This document shows, in pieces, positions 43,666-52,754 of a DNA stretch of 64,000 nucleotides. The stretch's first letter is position 1. The number at the start of each line of letters is the position of its first letter. Made by a program: the position numbers and the translations under genes. Under the pieces are notes generated by a model. It searched no databases. It was not told where the DNA came from and saw only the letters and a program-made list of their open reading frames with translations. This stretch comes from Aequorivita capsosiphonis DSM 23843. Lineage in GTDB: Bacteria; Bacteroidota; Bacteroidia; Flavobacteriales; Flavobacteriaceae. The DNA lies in NCBI RefSeq assembly GCF_000429125.1, contig NZ_AUBG01000007.1, positions 240,734 through 304,733 of the forward strand. The letters are read 5' to 3'.

Positions 43666-44589
43666 ATGATGATGAAAATTAAATACGGATTTGCACTTTT
43701 AATTGTAATGCTTGTTGTTACAGTTTCCTGTAAAAAGGATGATGATGATGGGCCGGCGCCGATCCCCCCAAGAGATCGTGGAGAAGAAGCTATTCGGGCT
43801 CAAGCAGAAATTGAAGCGTTCCTAGAAACGCATTTCTATAATTACGAAGATTTTGATGCTGATCCAAATAACTTCAAAATAAAGTTCGATACCATTGCTG
43901 GCGAAAACGCCTCAAAAACGCCTTTGATTGAGCAAGTTACTTCTAAGGTTGTTAATGATATTTTCGATACAGATGTTGATTATAAACTATATCTTCTAAA
44001 AGTGCGTGAAGGTGGAGGAGAACGGCCGCATTTTTCTGACTATACAACAACTACCTATGATGGTAGGTTGATGAATTTAGATTTGTTTGATAGCTCTGTG
44101 ATTCCGATTAAACTAAATCTTGTGAATGGAAAATCGGCACAAGAGGTAGGGGTCATACGAGGGCTCCAGCAAGCTTTAATAGAATTTAAAGGCGCGGTTG
44201 GCGAACCTATAACAAATCCTGACGGTACCTTGTCTTTCGAGGATTTTGGAATTGGAGCGGTGTTTATACCATCTGGCCTGGGTTATTTCCAGTCTTCTCG
44301 CGGTGATCTAGACGCTTATGGTCAACTTATTTTCTCTTTTCAGTTATTTGCTTCCGAAGTAGCAGATCACGACGGAGACGGTATTCCATCATATATGGAA
44401 GACCTGAACAACAATCAATATTTGTTTGATGATGATACCGACGGAAACGGATTGCCAAATTATTTAGACAACGACGATGATGGAGATGGCAGACTCACTA
44501 AGTTCGAAATTGAAATAATTGATGGTGAAATTTTCTTTCCAGATACCAATGGAAACGGTACTCCAGATTATTTGGATGATACGATTTAA
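43666..44589 (+). CDS. FKBP-type isomerase-like lipoprotein with calcium-binding repeats
   Basis: A 307-residue lipoprotein; the lipobox Cys follows VTVS near residue 22. The middle (about 105-235) resembles an FKBP fold, with GKSAQEVGVIRGLQQALIEF and IPSGLGYFQSSR. The tail from about 238 carries Asp-rich thrombospondin-3-like units DHDGDGIPSYMED, DTDGNGLPNYLDNDDDGDG and DTNGNGTPDYLDD. It is probably an outer-membrane-attached protein folding factor or adhesin. Catalytic FKBP residues were not checked, so isomerase activity is uncertain. Three ATGs are stacked at the start. Confidence 0.82.
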   Translation: MMMKIKYGFALLIVMLVVTVSCKKDDDDGPAPIPPRDRGEEAIRAQAEIEAFLETHFYNYEDFDADPNNFKIKFDTIAGENASKTPLIEQVTSKVVNDIFDTDVDYKLYLLKVREGGGERPHFSDYTTTTYDGRLMNLDLFDSSVIPIKLNLVNGKSAQEVGVIRGLQQALIEFKGAVGEPITNPDGTLSFEDFGIGAVFIPSGLGYFQSSRGDLDAYGQLIFSFQLFASEVADHDGDGIPSYMEDLNNNQYLFDDDTDGNGLPNYLDNDDDGDGRLTKFEIEIIDGEIFFPDTNGNGTPDYLDDTI

Positions 44590-44617
44590 GATCTTTCGAA
44601 ATTAGATTAACAGTATT

Positions 44618-44654
44618 AAAAAAGCCCCACTCAGTTTGAGATTGGGGCTTTTTT
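44618..44654. terminator. Bidirectional terminator
   Basis: AAAAAAGCCCC at 44618-44628 pairs with GGGGCTTTTTT at 44644-44654. A-runs and T-runs on both flanks let it serve both the FKBP-like gene and the convergent transketolase gene. Confidence 0.9.
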
Positions 44655-44682
44655 GTGTTTTAACTTGTAACGAATTCCTGCT

Positions 44683-45636
44683 TTACTTACGCGCCGTTAC
44701 TTTAGTTACAGCATTTACAATTGCCGCAGCGTTTAGGCCGTATTTATCCATTAGCTGCTCTGGAGTTCCAGATTCTCCAAAAGTGTCTTGAGTAGCTATA
44801 AATTCTTGCGGAGCTGGATGCTGAGTAGATAGCAGTCTTGCTACGCTTTCTCCTAGTCCCCCTAAAAAGTTATGCTCTTCAGCAGTGACAACGCAACCTG
44901 TTTTTTTAACGCTCTTGATAATTGCTTCAGCATCAAGAGGCTTTATGGTGTGGATGTTTATTACATCTGCTGTTACTCCATTTTCATTTAAGGTTTTGGC
45001 AGCTTCTAGTGCTTCCCACACTAAATGTCCAGTTGCAACAATAGTAACGTCTGTACCTTCCTGAAGTTGAACAGCCTTTCCAATTTGAAAGTTTTGGTCT
45101 GCTGGAGTAAAATTCGCCACTTTTGGTCTTCCAAAACGAAGGTAAACCGGTCCTTCAAAATCGGCAATAGCAATAGTTGCTGCTTTTGTTTGATTGTAGT
45201 CACAAGTGTTGATAACAGTCATTCCTGGAAGCATCTTCATCAAACCAATGTCTTCAAGAATTTGATGGGTTGCTCCATCTTCACCTAAAGTCAAACCAGC
45301 GTGAGATGCACAGATCTTCACATTTTTACCGCTATATGCCACGCTTTGTCTAATTTGATCATAAACTCTTCCCGTGGAAAAATTGGCAAAAGTTCCGGTA
45401 AAAGGAATTTTTCCTCCAATGGTCATCCCTGCTGCCATCCCAATCATATTTGCTTCAGCAATCCCAACCTGAAAGAAACGCTCCGGATGATTTTCCTTGA
45501 ATTCGTCCATTTTTAAAGAACCGGTAAGGTCTGCACAAAGTGCGACAACATCTTTGTTTTTCTTTCCGAGTTCTGTAAGTCCGTCACCGAACCCTGAACG
45601 TGTATCTTTTTTGCCTGTATCTGTATATTTTTTCAT
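44683..45636 (-). CDS. Transketolase, C-terminal subunit
   Basis: A 317-residue protein with the pyrimidine-binding domain (DVVALCADLTGSLKMDEF, then GIAEANMIGMAAGMTIGGK) and the C-terminal domain (ATGHLVWEALEAAKTL) of transketolase. With the upstream half it forms a split enzyme that moves two-carbon units between sugar phosphates using thiamine diphosphate. The start at 45636 (MKKYTDTGKKD) is preferred over a start 12 bp upstream. About 100 bp with two GC-rich palindromes separate it from the N-terminal half. Confidence 0.93.
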   Translation of the reverse strand: MKKYTDTGKKDTRSGFGDGLTELGKKNKDVVALCADLTGSLKMDEFKENHPERFFQVGIAEANMIGMAAGMTIGGKIPFTGTFANFSTGRVYDQIRQSVAYSGKNVKICASHAGLTLGEDGATHQILEDIGLMKMLPGMTVINTCDYNQTKAATIAIADFEGPVYLRFGRPKVANFTPADQNFQIGKAVQLQEGTDVTIVATGHLVWEALEAAKTLNENGVTADVINIHTIKPLDAEAIIKSVKKTGCVVTAEEHNFLGGLGESVARLLSTQHPAPQEFIATQDTFGESGTPEQLMDKYGLNAAAIVNAVTKVTARK

Positions 45637-45639
45637 AAG

Positions 45640-45735
45640 CCTCCCCAACCCCTCCTAAGGAGGGGCTTCTGACGGGTTTGAATTTAAATTAGTTGTTTCA
45701 TTTTAGTAGGTGTTCCCCTTTCGGGGGTTAGGGGG
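45640..45735. repeat. REP-like palindromic pair between the transketolase halves
   Basis: CCCCTCCTAAGGAGGGG near 45651-45667 is an almost perfect palindrome; CCCCTTTCGGGGG near 45716-45728 is another. Both are GC-rich words in AT-rich DNA and resemble extragenic palindromes common in this phylum. They may fold in the mRNA and tune expression of the second half. They are not terminators because no T-run follows. Confidence 0.6.
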
Positions 45736-45736
45736 A

Positions 45737-46582
45737 CTAATAATCTCCCAAAGTCACTGGGTTTTGTGAAAGCGCATCTTCCAGTTGTTGGTCGTTTGGC
45801 GCTTTTCCGTGCCAAGCGTGAGTGTGCATCATAAAATCAACTCCGTTACCCATTACTGTATGTAGTAATACGCAGACTGGTTTTCCATTACCTGTCTTTT
45901 CCTTGGCTTTTTTCATTCCGGAAATAATAGCTTTTAAATCATTCCCTTTTTCAATATCCATCACATCCCAACCAAAAGCTTCAAATTTTGCCTTTACATT
46001 TCCCATGGGAAGTACATGGTCAGTGGAACCGTCAATTTGCTGGCCGTTTAAATCAACACTTACTATTAGATTGTCAACTTTATTTCCGGCAGCATACATA
46101 ATTGCTTCCCAGTTTTGACCTTCCTGTAATTCGCCATCCCCACAGAGTGTATAAACCAAATGGGTGTCCTTATTGAGTTTTTTGGTCAAGGCTGCGCCAA
46201 TGGATGCGGAAATACCTTGACCCAAAGAACCTGAGGCAATGCGAATACCAGGTAAGCCTTCATGAGTAGTTGGGTGTCCTTGTAAACGAGAGTTTAAGAG
46301 GCGGAACGTGTTTAATTCTTCTACTGGAAAATATCCGGATCTTGCTAGTACACTGTAAAAGACTGGTGAAATATGTCCGTTCGAAAGAAAGAAAAGATCC
46401 TCATTCTTCCCGTCCATGGTAAAATCGTCATTGCGTTCCATCAGTTCGTTATAGAGTGCTACGAAAAATTCGGCACAACCTAGTGATCCTCCTGGATGCC
46501 CGGAATTTACTTTGTGTACTTGTCTTAAAATATCTCTTCGAACTTGAATTACCAAATCCTCAAGTGCTTTATAATCTGCCAT
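45737..46582 (-). CDS. Transketolase, N-terminal (thiamine diphosphate) subunit
   Basis: A 281-residue protein with the thiamine-diphosphate-binding domain: VNSGHPGGSLGCAEFFVALY, SLGQGISASIGAALTKKL and the CGDGELQEGQNWEA motif that binds the cofactor diphosphate. It supplies the first half of a split transketolase for the pentose phosphate pathway. It precedes the C-terminal half on the same strand. Splitting of this enzyme is common in Bacteroidota, so it is not a frameshift. Confidence 0.95.
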   Translation of the reverse strand: MADYKALEDLVIQVRRDILRQVHKVNSGHPGGSLGCAEFFVALYNELMERNDDFTMDGKNEDLFFLSNGHISPVFYSVLARSGYFPVEELNTFRLLNSRLQGHPTTHEGLPGIRIASGSLGQGISASIGAALTKKLNKDTHLVYTLCGDGELQEGQNWEAIMYAAGNKVDNLIVSVDLNGQQIDGSTDHVLPMGNVKAKFEAFGWDVMDIEKGNDLKAIISGMKKAKEKTGNGKPVCVLLHTVMGNGVDFMMHTHAWHGKAPNDQQLEDALSQNPVTLGDY

Positions 46583-46808
46583 AATTTATTTTGATTTTCG
46601 AGTCCAAAAGTAAGGTATTAGGTAAGCTGCACAAAGAAGAACGCTATGCTTTTATTAACGATTTAATCGTTTTGTTAACATAGTTGCTGGAAGACGGATG
46701 TTAAAAATCCAACAAGATTCTGTCTTCTGTCGTAGTGCATCCTTCTTCCATCATCAAACATCGAAAATTTTGTCTTTTGGAATTTGGGTTTTGGAATTTA
46801 TTTAAAGT

Positions 46809-46816
46809 TATCTTTG
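46809..46816 (+). promoter_or_regulatory. Likely -7 box (TATCTTTG) of tgt
   Basis: TATCTTTG followed by CCGCTC, 21 bases before the tgt ATG at 46838. A TTG lies 22 bp upstream within TTTGGGTTTTGG. It is a good match in sequence, with a slightly long spacer. Confidence 0.6.
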
Positions 46817-46837
46817 CCGCTCAATAAAAATTGCTGA

Positions 46838-47968
46838 ATGCACTTTAAATTAGAAGCCACAGATAAACAAAGCAGTGCACGCGCTGCGACAATCACTACA
46901 GATCACGGAGTGATTGAAACACCTATTTTTATGCCTGTTGGCACTGTAGCATCCGTAAAAGGTGTACACCAACGCGAACTGAAAGAAGACATTAATCCTG
47001 ATATTATTCTAGGGAATACCTATCATTTATATCTCAGGCCCAAAACACCAATTCTTGAAAAAGCGGGTGGGCTTCATAAGTTTATGAACTGGGATCGTAA
47101 TATCTTAACTGATAGTGGCGGATACCAAGTTTATTCACTTTCGGCCAACAGAAAGATTAAGGAGGAAGGGGTAAAGTTTAAGAGTCATATAGATGGGAGC
47201 TATCACGTTTTCACACCAGAGAATGTTATGGAAATTCAACGCGTAATTGGCGCTGACATTATTATGGCTTTTGATGAATGTGCCCCATACCCTTGCGACT
47301 ACAATTATGCAAAACGATCTATGCATATGACGCATCGTTGGTTGGATCGCTGCATAAAGCATTTAGAGAAAACACCTTTAAAATACGATTACGGTCAAAC
47401 TTTTTTCCCTATTGTTCAAGGAAGTACCTATAAAGATTTACGGAAGCAATCTGCTGAATATATTGCTTCAGTAGGGGCGGAAGGGAACGCGATTGGTGGA
47501 CTTTCGGTAGGTGAACCTGCGGATGAAATGTATGAAATGACTTCTATTGTTACAGAAATACTTCCGAAGGATAAACCGCGATATTTAATGGGTGTTGGAA
47601 CTCCAGTAAATATTTTGGAGAATATAGCTTTAGGAATTGATATGTTTGACTGTGTTATGCCAACAAGAAACGGCAGAAATGGTATGCTTTTTACTTCTGA
47701 AGGAATAATCAATATTAAAAATAAAAAGTGGGAAGCCGATCTTTCGGCAATTGATCCAATGGGGATTACTTGGGTAGATACTGATTATAACAAGGCTTAT
47801 CTTCGCCATTTATTTACGGTAAATGAAATGTTAGGAAGGCAAATAGCCACCATTCACAATCTTGGATTCTATTTGTGGTTGGTTAGGGAAGCAAGAAAAC
47901 ATATCTTAGCAGGTGATTTTACCGAATGGAAAAACAGGATGGTAAAAAAGTTAGCTCAAAGATTATAG
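46838..47968 (+). CDS. tgt: tRNA-guanine transglycosylase
   Basis: A 376-residue enzyme that swaps G34 for preQ1 in tRNAs with GUN anticodons. NILTDSGGYQVYSL, GGLSVGEPADEMYE and YLMGVGTPVNI carry the active site, and MAFDECAPYP follows the usual layout. The C-terminal zinc site is changed: where E. coli has DEDCDCYTCRNYS, this protein reads DPMGITWVDTDYN, so all three Cys ligands are gone while the following AYLRHL is kept. It is followed after one base by the LptF/G permease gene. Confidence 0.94.
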   Translation: MHFKLEATDKQSSARAATITTDHGVIETPIFMPVGTVASVKGVHQRELKEDINPDIILGNTYHLYLRPKTPILEKAGGLHKFMNWDRNILTDSGGYQVYSLSANRKIKEEGVKFKSHIDGSYHVFTPENVMEIQRVIGADIIMAFDECAPYPCDYNYAKRSMHMTHRWLDRCIKHLEKTPLKYDYGQTFFPIVQGSTYKDLRKQSAEYIASVGAEGNAIGGLSVGEPADEMYEMTSIVTEILPKDKPRYLMGVGTPVNILENIALGIDMFDCVMPTRNGRNGMLFTSEGIINIKNKKWEADLSAIDPMGITWVDTDYNKAYLRHLFTVNEMLGRQIATIHNLGFYLWLVREARKHILAGDFTEWKNRMVKKLAQRL

Positions 47969-47969
47969 A

Positions 47970-49049
47970 ATGCTCAGCATACTTGATAGATACATACTTC
48001 GAAAATATTTGGGCACCTTCACGCTCCTTTTATTGCTATTTATCCCTATCGGTATCACCGTTCACCTAGCCGAAAAGATTGATAAAATTCTGGAGAATGA
48101 AGTTCCTTTAACTGAGGTTCTAATATATCTCTACCATTTCACCATCTATTTCGCCAATCTTTTATTTCCACTATTTCTATTTTTATCGGTAATATGGTTC
48201 ACTTCAAAATTGGCCAATGATACCGAGATCATTGCTTTTCTAAGTAGCGGGGTTTCTTATTATAGATTTCTTCGTCCATATATAATAGGTGCAACAATTG
48301 TGTGTATTGCCGCACTTGTTTTTAGCATGTATCTGGCACCCAAGGCGAGTAAAGGGTTTAATGAGTTTTCATACACCTATCTTAAAAAAGGAAAAAAAGA
48401 TAGAGACCAAAGTAATGTTTACACCCAGATTAATAAGAATGATTATATTTATGTAAGCTATTTTAATGTGAAGGAAAAAATAGGGAGTAATTTTACCTTG
48501 GAGCATTTTGAGGGTAATAAAATGACCTATAAAATTTCTGCGTCCCAGATTAAATTTATAGAAAAGGACAGTACCTATTCACTATATAAGTATAGTAAAA
48601 GAAAAATAGGAGAGCGGGATGATATCTTGGAGACAAAACCGAAACTGGATACGGTGTTCGCATTCGATATGGAAGATTTAACCCCTGTAACCTACATTGC
48701 AGAAACCCTTAATTTTACCGAGCTCAATGATTTTATTAAAAAAGAAAAGGCACGTGGATCTTCCTATATCAATCGATACGAAGTTGTGCGCTATAAACGT
48801 TGGAGTTTACCCGTTTCCGCATATATATTAACCATTATTGCCGTAGCGGTTTCTTCGGTCAAAAGAAGGGGAGGCATGGGCGTTAACCTCGCTATAGGTA
48901 TTAGTGTTGGGATGGTTTATATTTTCTTTGACAAGGTTTTTGGTACTATGGCAGAACAAAGTGATTTCTCTCCATTTCTAGCAACCTGGTTTCCAAATTT
49001 TGTATTCGCAATATTGGCAATTTATTTATTGAGAAATGCGAAACGATAA
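47970..49049 (+). CDS. LptF/LptG-family permease
   Basis: A 359-residue inner-membrane protein with six helices in two groups of three around a periplasmic jellyroll (about 140-260). The N terminus LDRYILRKYLGTFTLLLLLF is typical of LptF/G, which extract lipopolysaccharide and pass it to LptC. The three C-terminal helices include GMGVNLAIGISVGMVYIFF. It starts 1 bp after the tgt stop and overlaps the EamA gene by 14 bp, so it lies in one operon with both. Confidence 0.9.
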   Translation: MLSILDRYILRKYLGTFTLLLLLFIPIGITVHLAEKIDKILENEVPLTEVLIYLYHFTIYFANLLFPLFLFLSVIWFTSKLANDTEIIAFLSSGVSYYRFLRPYIIGATIVCIAALVFSMYLAPKASKGFNEFSYTYLKKGKKDRDQSNVYTQINKNDYIYVSYFNVKEKIGSNFTLEHFEGNKMTYKISASQIKFIEKDSTYSLYKYSKRKIGERDDILETKPKLDTVFAFDMEDLTPVTYIAETLNFTELNDFIKKEKARGSSYINRYEVVRYKRWSLPVSAYILTIIAVAVSSVKRRGGMGVNLAIGISVGMVYIFFDKVFGTMAEQSDFSPFLATWFPNFVFAILAIYLLRNAKR

Positions 49050-49938
49050 GCTTCTAAATTATCTCCATCTACATTTTATAATATTCATCTGGGGGTTTAC
49101 AGCGGTTTTGGGCGCATTAATCTCTTTGGAAGCCATTCCATTGGTTTGGTACCGAATGTTGCTTGCAACGCTCCTGATTTTTATCTTTTTAAAATTCAGA
49201 AAGGAAAACCTGAAATTTACTTTTAAGGCCTTAATGGGTTTTGCCTTAGCAGGAATTATAATAGCCATGCATTGGCTCACATTTTTTGGAGCAATTAAAG
49301 CTTCAAATGTTTCCGTTACTTTAGCCGTAATTTCAACAGGTGCTTTTTTCGCTTCACTCTTGGAGCCCCTTATATACGGGAGAAAAATAATTCTCTACGA
49401 AGTATTATTCGGACTTGTAGTTGTGGCTGGACTTTATGTTATTTTTGACGTAGACTCTTCTTATACATTCGGAATTGTACTTGCGCTGATTTCCGCATTT
49501 TTGAGCGCTCTTTTTTCAGTAATAAATGGGAAGTTTGTGCTAAAGCATAAAGCCTCGGCAATTTCCTTTTACGAATTGATGTTTGGAGTTTTGGGAATTA
49601 CCATATATTTGGCATTTACAGGAAACTTCACCGCTGATTTTTTTACAGTTTCAACGAATGATTGGATATATCTTGTAATTTTGGCGTCGGTTTGTACGGC
49701 TTATGCCTTTATTGCTTCCATACACGTGATGAAATGGATAAGTCCTTATACCGTTATGCTAACCATTAATATGGAACCGGTGTATGGTATTCTCTTGGCC
49801 CTTATTATTTTGGGCGATTCAGAGAATATGAGTCCGCAATTTTATTATGGCGCGGGAATCATTCTGCTTACGGTAATTGCCAATGGCATTATAAAAATTA
49901 CGCAAGAAAGAAAACGACGAAGATTGACTAACACCTAA
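49036..49938 (+). CDS. EamA-family drug/metabolite transporter
   Basis: A 300-residue membrane protein with ten helices in two EamA repeats (about 5-135 and 150-285). FIIFIWGFTAVLGALISL and TINMEPVYGILLALIILGDS are conserved positions, the latter with the Glu-Pro pair of the second repeat. Such proteins move small metabolites across the inner membrane; the substrate is unknown. It overlaps the LptF/G gene by 14 bp. Confidence 0.9.
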   Translation: MRNDKLLNYLHLHFIIFIWGFTAVLGALISLEAIPLVWYRMLLATLLIFIFLKFRKENLKFTFKALMGFALAGIIIAMHWLTFFGAIKASNVSVTLAVISTGAFFASLLEPLIYGRKIILYEVLFGLVVVAGLYVIFDVDSSYTFGIVLALISAFLSALFSVINGKFVLKHKASAISFYELMFGVLGITIYLAFTGNFTADFFTVSTNDWIYLVILASVCTAYAFIASIHVMKWISPYTVMLTINMEPVYGILLALIILGDSENMSPQFYYGAGIILLTVIANGIIKITQERKRRRLTNT

Positions 49939-49956
49939 AACAAAATTTTATCTTTG
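49924..49956 (+). promoter_or_regulatory. Promoter of accA
   Basis: TTG at 49924-49926, a 22-bp spacer and TATCTTTG at 49949-49956, 33 bases before the accA ATG. The -33 element lies inside the end of the EamA gene. Confidence 0.65.
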
Positions 49957-49989
49957 TAGATTAACTGCTACGAAAATAAGGAATAAATT

Positions 49990-50943
49990 ATGGAATATCT
50001 TGATTTTGAACTCCCTATAAAAGAATTGCAAGAGCAATTTGAAAAGGCCTGCCTTATTGGCCAAGAAAGTGATGTTGATGTAAGCAACACTTGTAAACAG
50101 ATTGAAAAAAAGCTGAAAGACACCAAAAGGGATATTTATAAAAACCTTACACCCTGGCAACGTGTCCAGCTTTCGCGTCACCCAGATCGTCCTTACACCA
50201 TGGATTATATTAACGCCATTTGTGGGGAATCATTTTTAGAGCTCCATGGAGACCGTGGTTTTAAAGATGATAAGGCAATGGTGGGTGGCCTTGGAAAAAT
50301 TGGAGATCAAAGTTTTATGTTTTTGGGGCAGCAAAAAGGCTACAACACAAAAACACGCCAGTTTAGAAACTTTGGAATGGCGAATCCAGAAGGATATCGA
50401 AAAGCACTTCGATTAATGAAATCTGCAGAGAAGTTTAATGTGCCTGTGGTATGCTTGATAGATACCCCCGGTGCTTTCCCTGGATTGGAAGCTGAAGAAC
50501 GTGGACAAGGCGAGGCAATAGCAAGAAATATTTTGGAGATGACCCGTCTTAAAGTGCCTATTATCGTTGTGATTATTGGCGAGGGCGCCAGTGGAGGAGC
50601 TTTGGGAATTGGAGTAGGCGATAAAGTTTTAATGCTAGAGAATACGTGGTATTCGGTAATTTCACCCGAAAGCTGTTCCTCCATTCTCTGGAGAAGTTGG
50701 GAGTTTAAAGAACAAGCTGCAACAGCGCTAAAACTCACAGCCACAGATATGAAAAAATTGAGTCTGATAGACGAAATTATAAAAGAACCCTTGGGAGGTG
50801 CCCACAGCGATCGCGAAAAAACTTTTTCAACCGTTGCTACTGCAATTCAAAAGTATTATGATACATTAAAAATGTTATCCCCAGCCGATTTAGTTAAAAA
50901 TAGAATGGATAAATATTTGGAAATGGGCGAGTTCAAGGGATAG
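49990..50943 (+). CDS. accA: Acetyl-CoA carboxylase carboxyltransferase alpha subunit
   Basis: A 317-residue subunit. The N-terminal helical arm ([20 protein letters not shown]) is followed by the crotonase-like core: [41 protein letters not shown] and [15 protein letters not shown] with the oxyanion-hole glycines. It moves carboxyl from carboxybiotin to acetyl-CoA in fatty-acid synthesis with AccD. It has its own promoter and terminator. Confidence 0.97.
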   Translation: MEYLDFELPIKELQEQFEKACLIGQESDVDVSNTCKQIEKKLKDTKRDIYKNLTPWQRVQLSRHPDRPYTMDYINAICGESFLELHGDRGFKDDKAMVGGLGKIGDQSFMFLGQQKGYNTKTRQFRNFGMANPEGYRKALRLMKSAEKFNVPVVCLIDTPGAFPGLEAEERGQGEAIARNILEMTRLKVPIIVVIIGEGASGGALGIGVGDKVLMLENTWYSVISPESCSSILWRSWEFKEQAATALKLTATDMKKLSLIDEIIKEPLGGAHSDREKTFSTVATAIQKYYDTLKMLSPADLVKNRMDKYLEMGEFKG

Positions 50944-50968
50944 ATCTAACAATAGCTTATCATAACGT

Positions 50969-50998
50969 AAATCTGAAGTGAGAGCTTCGGATTTTTTT
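50969..50998 (+). terminator. Terminator of accA
   Basis: AAATCTGAAG pairs with CTTCGGATTT (one T-G pair), followed by a T-run. It lies 26 bp after the stop codon. Confidence 0.8.
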
Positions 50999-51111
50999 AC
51001 GGGTTATCAACAATATTTTGGAGTTGTCAACAGTTCAATTGTTGAAGGATGGTTAATATCGAGAGACTAAAAACCATGCCCTCCTCTTAACATTTTATTT
51101 ACATTCGCTTA

Positions 51112-52668
51112 ATGGAAAAATTAAAACCTCAAACTAGTTATTCAACCCGCTCTTCGCAAGTAATATCGCTTGAAAAAGGTAAGATTCCGCCACAAGCTAT
51201 TGATTTAGAGGAAGTTGTTCTAGGGGCTTTAATGATCGATAAAAAGGGTGTTGATGAAGTAATTGACATCCTTCATGCGGAGGTTTTCTACAAACAGGCG
51301 CACCAACACATATTTGAAGCGATTTACAATCTCTTCGAAAACAGTCAACCAGTAGACTTATTAACCGTTTCCACACAATTAAAGAAACAGGGGAAATTGG
51401 ATCTGGCAGGCGGTGAGTTTTACCTCATTCAACTTACCCAAAAAGTGTCTTCTTCGGCGCATATTGAGTTCCATGCACGTATTATTCTTCAGAAATATAT
51501 TCAACGAAGTCTGATTAAAATTTCGAATGAAATAATCGAGGAATCCTATAATGAAGGCACCGACGTTTTTGATCTTTTGGATACGGCAGAAGCCAAATTA
51601 TATGAAGTAACCCAAGGGAACATTAAACGTTCTTCCGAAACGGCCCAGAACCTTGTAATCCAGGCCAAGAAACGAATCGAAGAAATAGCCAATAAAGAAG
51701 GTCTTTCTGGGGTTCCATCTGGATTTGCAAAACTGGATGAACTTACTTCCGGTTGGCAGCCTAGTGATTTGATTATTATTGCTGCACGTCCAGGTATGGG
51801 TAAAACAGCACTAACGCTTTCCATGGCCCGAAATATGGCTGTAGAGCACAATATACCTGTAGCATTTTTCTCTTTGGAAATGTCTTCAGTACAACTTATA
51901 ACACGACTTATTTCTTCAGAAACTCAATTGAGCTCGGAAAAATTGCGAACTGGAAATCTCGAAAAACATGAATGGGAACAGTTAAACGTAAAGGTGAAAG
52001 GGCTTGAAAAAGCACCACTTTTTATAGATGATACCCCTTCGCTTTCAATTTTTGATCTACGTGCTAAGGCGAGAAGGCTTTCTTCCCAACACGGCATTAA
52101 GCTTATAATTGTAGATTACCTGCAATTGATGACTGCCGGTGGAAGCCAAAAAGGAGGAAACCGTGAACAAGAGATTTCCACTATTTCACGTAATTTAAAA
52201 GCTTTAGCGAAGGAATTAAGTGTCCCTGTAATTGCGCTTTCTCAACTTTCTCGTGCTGTTGAAACCCGTGGGGGGAGTAAGAGACCATTGCTGTCAGATC
52301 TACGTGAATCTGGGGCAATTGAGCAGGATGCGGATATTGTTTCCTTTATTTATCGCCCGGAATATTATAAAATTGATGAATGGGATGATGATGAACACAC
52401 CCCAACTGCAGGTCAAGCTGAGCTTATAATAGCAAAACACCGTAATGGTGGCCTGGATGAAATACGTCTGAAATTCGTTGGTAATTTAGGTAAGTTTGAA
52501 AACCTCGATACTTTTGATTCGGGTCCTACTGAAATTCATTCTAGAATGAATGATGCTGCCAATGACGATACGTTTAAAACAAAAAATTTACCATCTGCAA
52601 ATGAAGCTTTCGGCAGTTCCATGAATGACGATTTCTCTGAAGGAGATGAAAATGATGTACCTTTTTAA
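51112..52668 (+). CDS. dnaB: Replicative DNA helicase
   Basis: A 518-residue DnaB hexameric helicase. The N-terminal domain starts IPPQAIDLEEVVLGALMIDK; a linker precedes the RecA-like motor with Walker A ARPGMGKTAL and Walker B LIIVDYLQLM, and ends with the arginine-finger region LLSDLRESGAIEQDADIVSF. The acidic tail (DDFSEGDENDVPF) is usual in this phylum. No intein interrupts it. It unwinds the fork ahead of polymerase III. Confidence 0.97.
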   Translation: MEKLKPQTSYSTRSSQVISLEKGKIPPQAIDLEEVVLGALMIDKKGVDEVIDILHAEVFYKQAHQHIFEAIYNLFENSQPVDLLTVSTQLKKQGKLDLAGGEFYLIQLTQKVSSSAHIEFHARIILQKYIQRSLIKISNEIIEESYNEGTDVFDLLDTAEAKLYEVTQGNIKRSSETAQNLVIQAKKRIEEIANKEGLSGVPSGFAKLDELTSGWQPSDLIIIAARPGMGKTALTLSMARNMAVEHNIPVAFFSLEMSSVQLITRLISSETQLSSEKLRTGNLEKHEWEQLNVKVKGLEKAPLFIDDTPSLSIFDLRAKARRLSSQHGIKLIIVDYLQLMTAGGSQKGGNREQEISTISRNLKALAKELSVPVIALSQLSRAVETRGGSKRPLLSDLRESGAIEQDADIVSFIYRPEYYKIDEWDDDEHTPTAGQAELIIAKHRNGGLDEIRLKFVGNLGKFENLDTFDSGPTEIHSRMNDAANDDTFKTKNLPSANEAFGSSMNDDFSEGDENDVPF

Positions 52669-52702
52669 GTAGCAGGCTTAAATGTGAATGTATTAAAAAA
52701 AG

Positions 52703-52733
52703 AAAAAGGGCGGAAAAATTTTCCGCCCTTTTT
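52703..52733. terminator. Bidirectional terminator between dnaB and the outer-membrane protein gene
   Basis: AAAAAGGGCGGAAAA pairs with TTTTCCGCCCTTTTT, a perfect long stem with A and T flanks, so it can work on both strands. Confidence 0.92.
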
Positions 52734-52754
52734 CAATTTATGTTTTATTAATCA

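Noticed and set aside
44683..46582. Transketolase broken by a frameshift
   Set aside because: Each half has its own start and complete domain, and the split form is normal in this phylum.
51112..52668. Intein in dnaB
   Set aside because: The helicase motifs run without interruption and the length is normal.
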